From the NCBI RefSeq assembly GCF_001969385.1, contig NZ_CP014796.1, positions 3,675,501 through 3,739,500 of the forward strand: DNA of 64,000 nt, in the 5' to 3' direction. Positions 61,216 through 64,000 of the stretch are shown piece after piece. The stretch is from Salipiger profundus. GTDB taxonomy: Bacteria > Pseudomonadota > Alphaproteobacteria > Rhodobacterales > Rhodobacteraceae. The notes beneath the pieces were generated by a model. The model ran no database searches. It was given only the letters and a program-made list of their open reading frames with translations, and was not told where the DNA came from. The position numbers were made by a program, and so were the translations under genes. The number at the start of each line of letters is the position of its first letter. The stretch's first letter is position 1.

Positions 61216-62591
61216 CACAGGCGGTCAGGCTTGCCTTCAGCGCCGTGACACTGGCGCTGATCGCGCTTCAGGCGGTCGTGGAATGGACCGCCATTGAGGT
61301 CCTGCAATCGCCGGTGGCGCTGCTCGGCCTGGCGCTGGTGCCCTTTCTCGCGCTCGAGGCGGGGCTCGTGGGCTGGCTGTTCCTCGCGGTCGCCGCTGCG
61401 GTGACGCTGGGGCTGATGAGACAGACACCCGACTGGACCGATACCGTCCTGCGGGCGCTCCAGACTGCAGGATTTTACGCGGCGTTCTTCTGCTCGCTGT
61501 CGCTGCTGCGCAATGTCTCGCAATCCTCGCCCTCGATGGAACGGGCGGGCACCTATCTTGCCCGCCAGCCACCGGGACGGCGCTACATGGCGCTGACGGT
61601 CGGAGCGCATGTCTTCGCGCTGATCCTCAACTACGGGGCCATCCAGCTGCTGGGCGGGCTGTCGCTTGCCAGCGCGAAGACCGAGCCCGACGCCGAGATC
61701 CGCCGTATCCGCATCCGCCGCATGATGCTGGCGATCCAGCGCGGCTTCATCTCCTCCCTGCCATGGTCGCCACTGTCGTTTTCCGTGGCCATCGCGGTTT
61801 CGGTCATTCCGGGCACAAGCTGGGGGCAGCTGCTGCTGCCGGGGATCGTGACAGGCATTCTCTACTTCGGCACCGGCTGGGCGATGGACACGATCTTCAA
61901 GCCGAAGGTGTCGGGCGGACGCAAGGCGGTCCAGCTCGACCCCGGACGCTGGACGGCCCTGCTGCCGCTGGGGTTGCTGCTGCTCATCATGCTGGCCGCG
62001 ATCCTGGCCGTGGAACTGGCGCTGCACATCCGTGTCATCGGCGTGGTGCTGGTCGTGATCCCGCTGATTTCGCTGATCTGGCTACGGATGCAGGGGCGTG
62101 AGGGCTTCGGTCAACGCCTGCGCGACTACGCCGTTGTCGAGATCAACTCCTACAAGCACGAGATCCTGCTGCTGATGTCGGCCGGCTATATCGGCATCAC
62201 CGCCTCGGTTCTGGTGGGCCCCTGGATGCGGGCCGCGAACCTCGACCTTGCCTCGCTGCCCGCATGGGTGGTGCTGCTGACCATGCTCTGGGTCCTGCCG
62301 CTGATGGGGCAGATCGGCGCGAACCCGATCCTGTCGCTGTCGCTGATCGGACCGTTGCTGCCGGCGCCCGAAGCGATCGGCATCGCCCCCTCGGCGCTGG
62401 CGCTGTCGATGATCTGCGGCTGGATCCTGACCGGGATCACCTCGCCCTTCACGGCCACGACACTGCTGATCGCGCGTTTCGGCGGCATCAAGGCATGGCA
62501 GGTCGGCTGGGTGTGGAACCGGGGCTTCTTCTGCGCCGCCATGGCGCTGCTGTCGGCCTGGGTCCTGCTCTACGCCTACGTCCTCACCTGA
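61212..62591 (+). CDS. Multi-pass membrane protein, possible ion/carboxylate transporter
   Basis: A 459-residue protein with a GTG start overlapping the previous SDR stop. About eleven hydrophobic segments are visible. The two inner halves each carry a loop with conserved-looking small residues: SPLSFSVAIAVSVIPGTSWGQLLLPG and GANPILSLSLIGPLLPAPEAIGIAPSALALSMICGWILTGITSPFTATTLLI. Such paired helical hairpins with S/T/N-P turns recall ion transporter superfamily members, but I cannot name a family. A cytoplasmic charged loop AEIRRIRIRRMM lies near 165. Strict coupling with two SDR genes points to import of their substrate. Confidence 0.7.
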   Translation: MTQAVRLAFSAVTLALIALQAVVEWTAIEVLQSPVALLGLALVPFLALEAGLVGWLFLAVAAAVTLGLMRQTPDWTDTVLRALQTAGFYAAFFCSLSLLRNVSQSSPSMERAGTYLARQPPGRRYMALTVGAHVFALILNYGAIQLLGGLSLASAKTEPDAEIRRIRIRRMMLAIQRGFISSLPWSPLSFSVAIAVSVIPGTSWGQLLLPGIVTGILYFGTGWAMDTIFKPKVSGGRKAVQLDPGRWTALLPLGLLLLIMLAAILAVELALHIRVIGVVLVVIPLISLIWLRMQGREGFGQRLRDYAVVEINSYKHEILLLMSAGYIGITASVLVGPWMRAANLDLASLPAWVVLLTMLWVLPLMGQIGANPILSLSLIGPLLPAPEAIGIAPSALALSMICGWILTGITSPFTATTLLIARFGGIKAWQVGWVWNRGFFCAAMALLSAWVLLYAYVLT

Positions 62592-62665
62592 CTGGAAGAA
62601 CGAAGAACGTCGCCCCTGCGGGAGGGGCGGCGTCCGATCGGCTTGGCCTGTCAGCTGCTGCGGGG

Positions 62666-63610
62666 TCAGTCGGCGAAGCTCAGGACCACGCGGCCGCGTG
62701 CCTTGTTGGCCTCGGCCATCTCGAAGGCTGCGCGGGCATCGGTGAACGCGAAGACGCCGTCAGGGGCGACACGCCCCTTGAGCGTTCCCTTCGCGATATG
62801 CTCGGCCACCGCTGCGACCATCTCGGGCCGCGCCATGCCGTCGAGCACCGAGACGTAGGTGCAGTTCAGGCGCGAGTCGGTGATGGGGTTGGACTTGCGA
62901 AGCGAGACAGCCGTGGCACCGGGCTTGACCAGATGCGCGACGTGATCGCCGATCAGTGCCCCGTCGATCAGGCCGTCGGCTTCTCCGAACTCCGCCTTGA
63001 AGGCCTCCGAGAGCCCCTCGCTTCGTGGCAGCACGACGTCGGCGCCGAGCGACCGGACCAGATCGGCATCCGCCTCCGCCGCGTTGGTGGCGACCTTGAG
63101 ACCGGCCTGGTGCGCCAGTTGAAGCACGGAGCCGCCGAGCATGCCGGCACCGCCGGTGACGAGCAGCACCTGCCCGGCCTCGAGCGCGACCAACTCGAGC
63201 GAGAGCATCGCGGTCAGCGCGTTCATCGGCACGGTCGCCGCGGTCACCAGGTCGGTGCCCTCGGGCACTTCGGCCACCTGCCCCGCCGGCACGCAGACAT
63301 ACTCTGTGTGCGCGCCGCCCTCCGGGCGGCGCGGGTTGGTGACACCGATCACCGGAAGTCTGGCCGCCAGCTCCACGCCCTCGCCGCAGGCGTGAACATG
63401 GCCCGAGAATTCCATGCCCGCAATGTAGGGCGGCTGAAGCTCGGTCATCAACGCGGCCTGCTTGCCGTCGCGCATCAACAGATCGGTCGGATTGACCGGC
63501 GCGGCGGTCACCTTGACGACCACTTCGCCGGCACCGGGGACCGGGATGTCGCGGTCGATGACCTCGAGCACCGAGGAGTCCCCGAATTCGTTGAAGGCTA
63601 CGCTTTTCAT
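62666..63610 (-). CDS. Quinone oxidoreductase-like, zinc-free alcohol dehydrogenase family protein
   Basis: A 314-residue medium-chain dehydrogenase. The GroES-like half (about 1-120) starts MKSVAFNEFGDSSVLEVIDRDIPVPGAGEVVVKVTAAPVNPTDLLMRDG. The Rossmann half carries VLLVTGGAGMLGGSVLQLAHQAGLKV. The zinc-binding cysteine and histidine set is lacking, as in NADPH:quinone reductases (QorA type). Preferred start 63610 has AGGAG six bases upstream. It converges with the membrane protein gene and is followed upstream by the SDR at the window edge on the same strand. The substrate is unknown. Confidence 0.9.
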   Translation of the reverse strand: MKSVAFNEFGDSSVLEVIDRDIPVPGAGEVVVKVTAAPVNPTDLLMRDGKQAALMTELQPPYIAGMEFSGHVHACGEGVELAARLPVIGVTNPRRPEGGAHTEYVCVPAGQVAEVPEGTDLVTAATVPMNALTAMLSLELVALEAGQVLLVTGGAGMLGGSVLQLAHQAGLKVATNAAEADADLVRSLGADVVLPRSEGLSEAFKAEFGEADGLIDGALIGDHVAHLVKPGATAVSLRKSNPITDSRLNCTYVSVLDGMARPEMVAAVAEHIAKGTLKGRVAPDGVFAFTDARAAFEMAEANKARGRVVLSFAD

Positions 63611-63709
63611 ATGTCTCTCCTGCTGCCGGGTTGGCGTTTTGTCAGGTGTATGGGCCACGACGCGGCCGGACAACGCGCGGTGTCCGGCCATAGGCGCGCC
63701 CTTGGTGTC

Positions 63710-64000
63710 TCAGTGGAACGAGCGCCCGCCATCCACGGCGAGGGCGGCGCCGGTGACGTAGCTCGACGCCGGGCTGCTGAGCCAGAGGATCGACTCGGCG
63801 ATCTCCGTCGGGTCGGCCGGCCGGCCGAGCGCGTAGTTTCCGCTGTTCTGCATGTAGGGCGCCCCCATCGGAGTATCGACAAGGCCGGGGCACACGCTGT
63901 TGACGCGGATCGCCGGCGCAAGCTCGGCGGCGAGCGACCGGCTGACGGCCACCACCGCGCCCTTCGATGCGGCATAGCTCGACAGGCCCGGCGCGTTCGG
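63710..64000 (-). CDS. SDR-family oxidoreductase, C-terminal part (cut by window edge)
   Basis: The last 97 residues of a classical short-chain dehydrogenase whose beginning lies to the right of the window. Visible are the active-site SSYAASKGAVVAVSRSLAAEL with Tyr and Lys, VNSVCPGLVDTPMGAPYM and the final VTGAALAVDGGRSFH. The frame is open through base 64000. It is read in the same direction as the quinone-oxidoreductase-like gene, 99 bases before it, so the two may form an operon. Confidence 0.9.
   Translation of the reverse strand, partial: PNAPGLSSYAASKGAVVAVSRSLAAELAPAIRVNSVCPGLVDTPMGAPYMQNSGNYALGRPADPTEIAESILWLSSPASSYVTGAALAVDGGRSFH

Noticed and set aside
1..64000. tRNA, rRNA, CRISPR array, insertion sequence or prophage
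   Set aside because: Read through for cloverleaf-like ends, regularly spaced repeats, transposase motifs and phage genes; none was found.

Overview
The window is GC-rich, densely coded alphaproteobacterial chromosome. Gene families and orders point to a marine member of the Rhodobacteraceae (Roseobacter group). The evidence is a B12-dependent ribonucleotide reductase, class II DAHP synthase, pstSCAB-phoU-phoB with enlarged PstC/PstA, rpsB-tsf, a GlxA-type regulator beside a branched-chain amino acid ABC operon, and a high density of TRAP and tripartite tricarboxylate (TTT) transporters. No tRNA, rRNA, CRISPR array, prophage or insertion sequence was recognised. Species cannot be named from the sequence alone.

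Left part (1-22.4 kb): end of nrdJ; a small secreted protein; an acyl-CoA synthetase divergent from an XRE-cupin regulator; a five-gene branched-chain amino acid type ABC transporter (minus strand); a GlxA-family AraC regulator whose amino terminus is in another frame; class II DAHP synthase; a DUF4174 protein; a gpsA / HAD phosphatase / GT20 synthase operon that looks like a complete glucosylglycerol (compatible solute) pathway; galU; a PAS protein; and yicC, gmk and a gamma-carbonic anhydrase.

Middle (21.4-39 kb): the phosphate regulon phoR ... pstS-pstC-pstA-pstB-phoU-phoB, with a clear Pho box (three 7-mers at 11-bp spacing) and an unrelated minus-strand gene wedged between phoR and pstS. 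It is followed by a helix-hairpin-helix protein with a lysine-rich tail, rpsB-tsf, an orphan LuxR regulator with aroQ, a DedA protein, an SDR, a membrane metallophosphoesterase and a PQQ-type sugar dehydrogenase.

Right part (39-64 kb) is accessory catabolism. A LysR regulator is divergent from a run of nine genes encoding a D-2-hydroxyacid dehydrogenase, an RraA-like aldolase, a whole TTT transporter, a whole TRAP transporter and an SMP-30 lactonase; a perfect 17-bp palindrome lies between them. Next come an aldo/keto reductase, a Tat-exported PaoABC-type aldehyde oxidoreductase with the extra Fe-S cysteines, an SDR, a DUF2255 protein, a second TRAP transporter divergent from a second LysR regulator, a translationally coupled SDR-SDR-membrane protein operon, a quinone-oxidoreductase-like gene and a truncated SDR at the right edge.

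The most noteworthy items are the two-transporter hydroxyacid cluster, the gpsA/HAD/GT20 osmolyte operon, the apparent one-base frameshift at the start of the glxA-like gene, the 23-bp inverted repeat before DAHP synthase, and the interrupted pho locus with a possible CTG start. Long antisense reading frames are common because of the GC-rich codon bias and were discarded.
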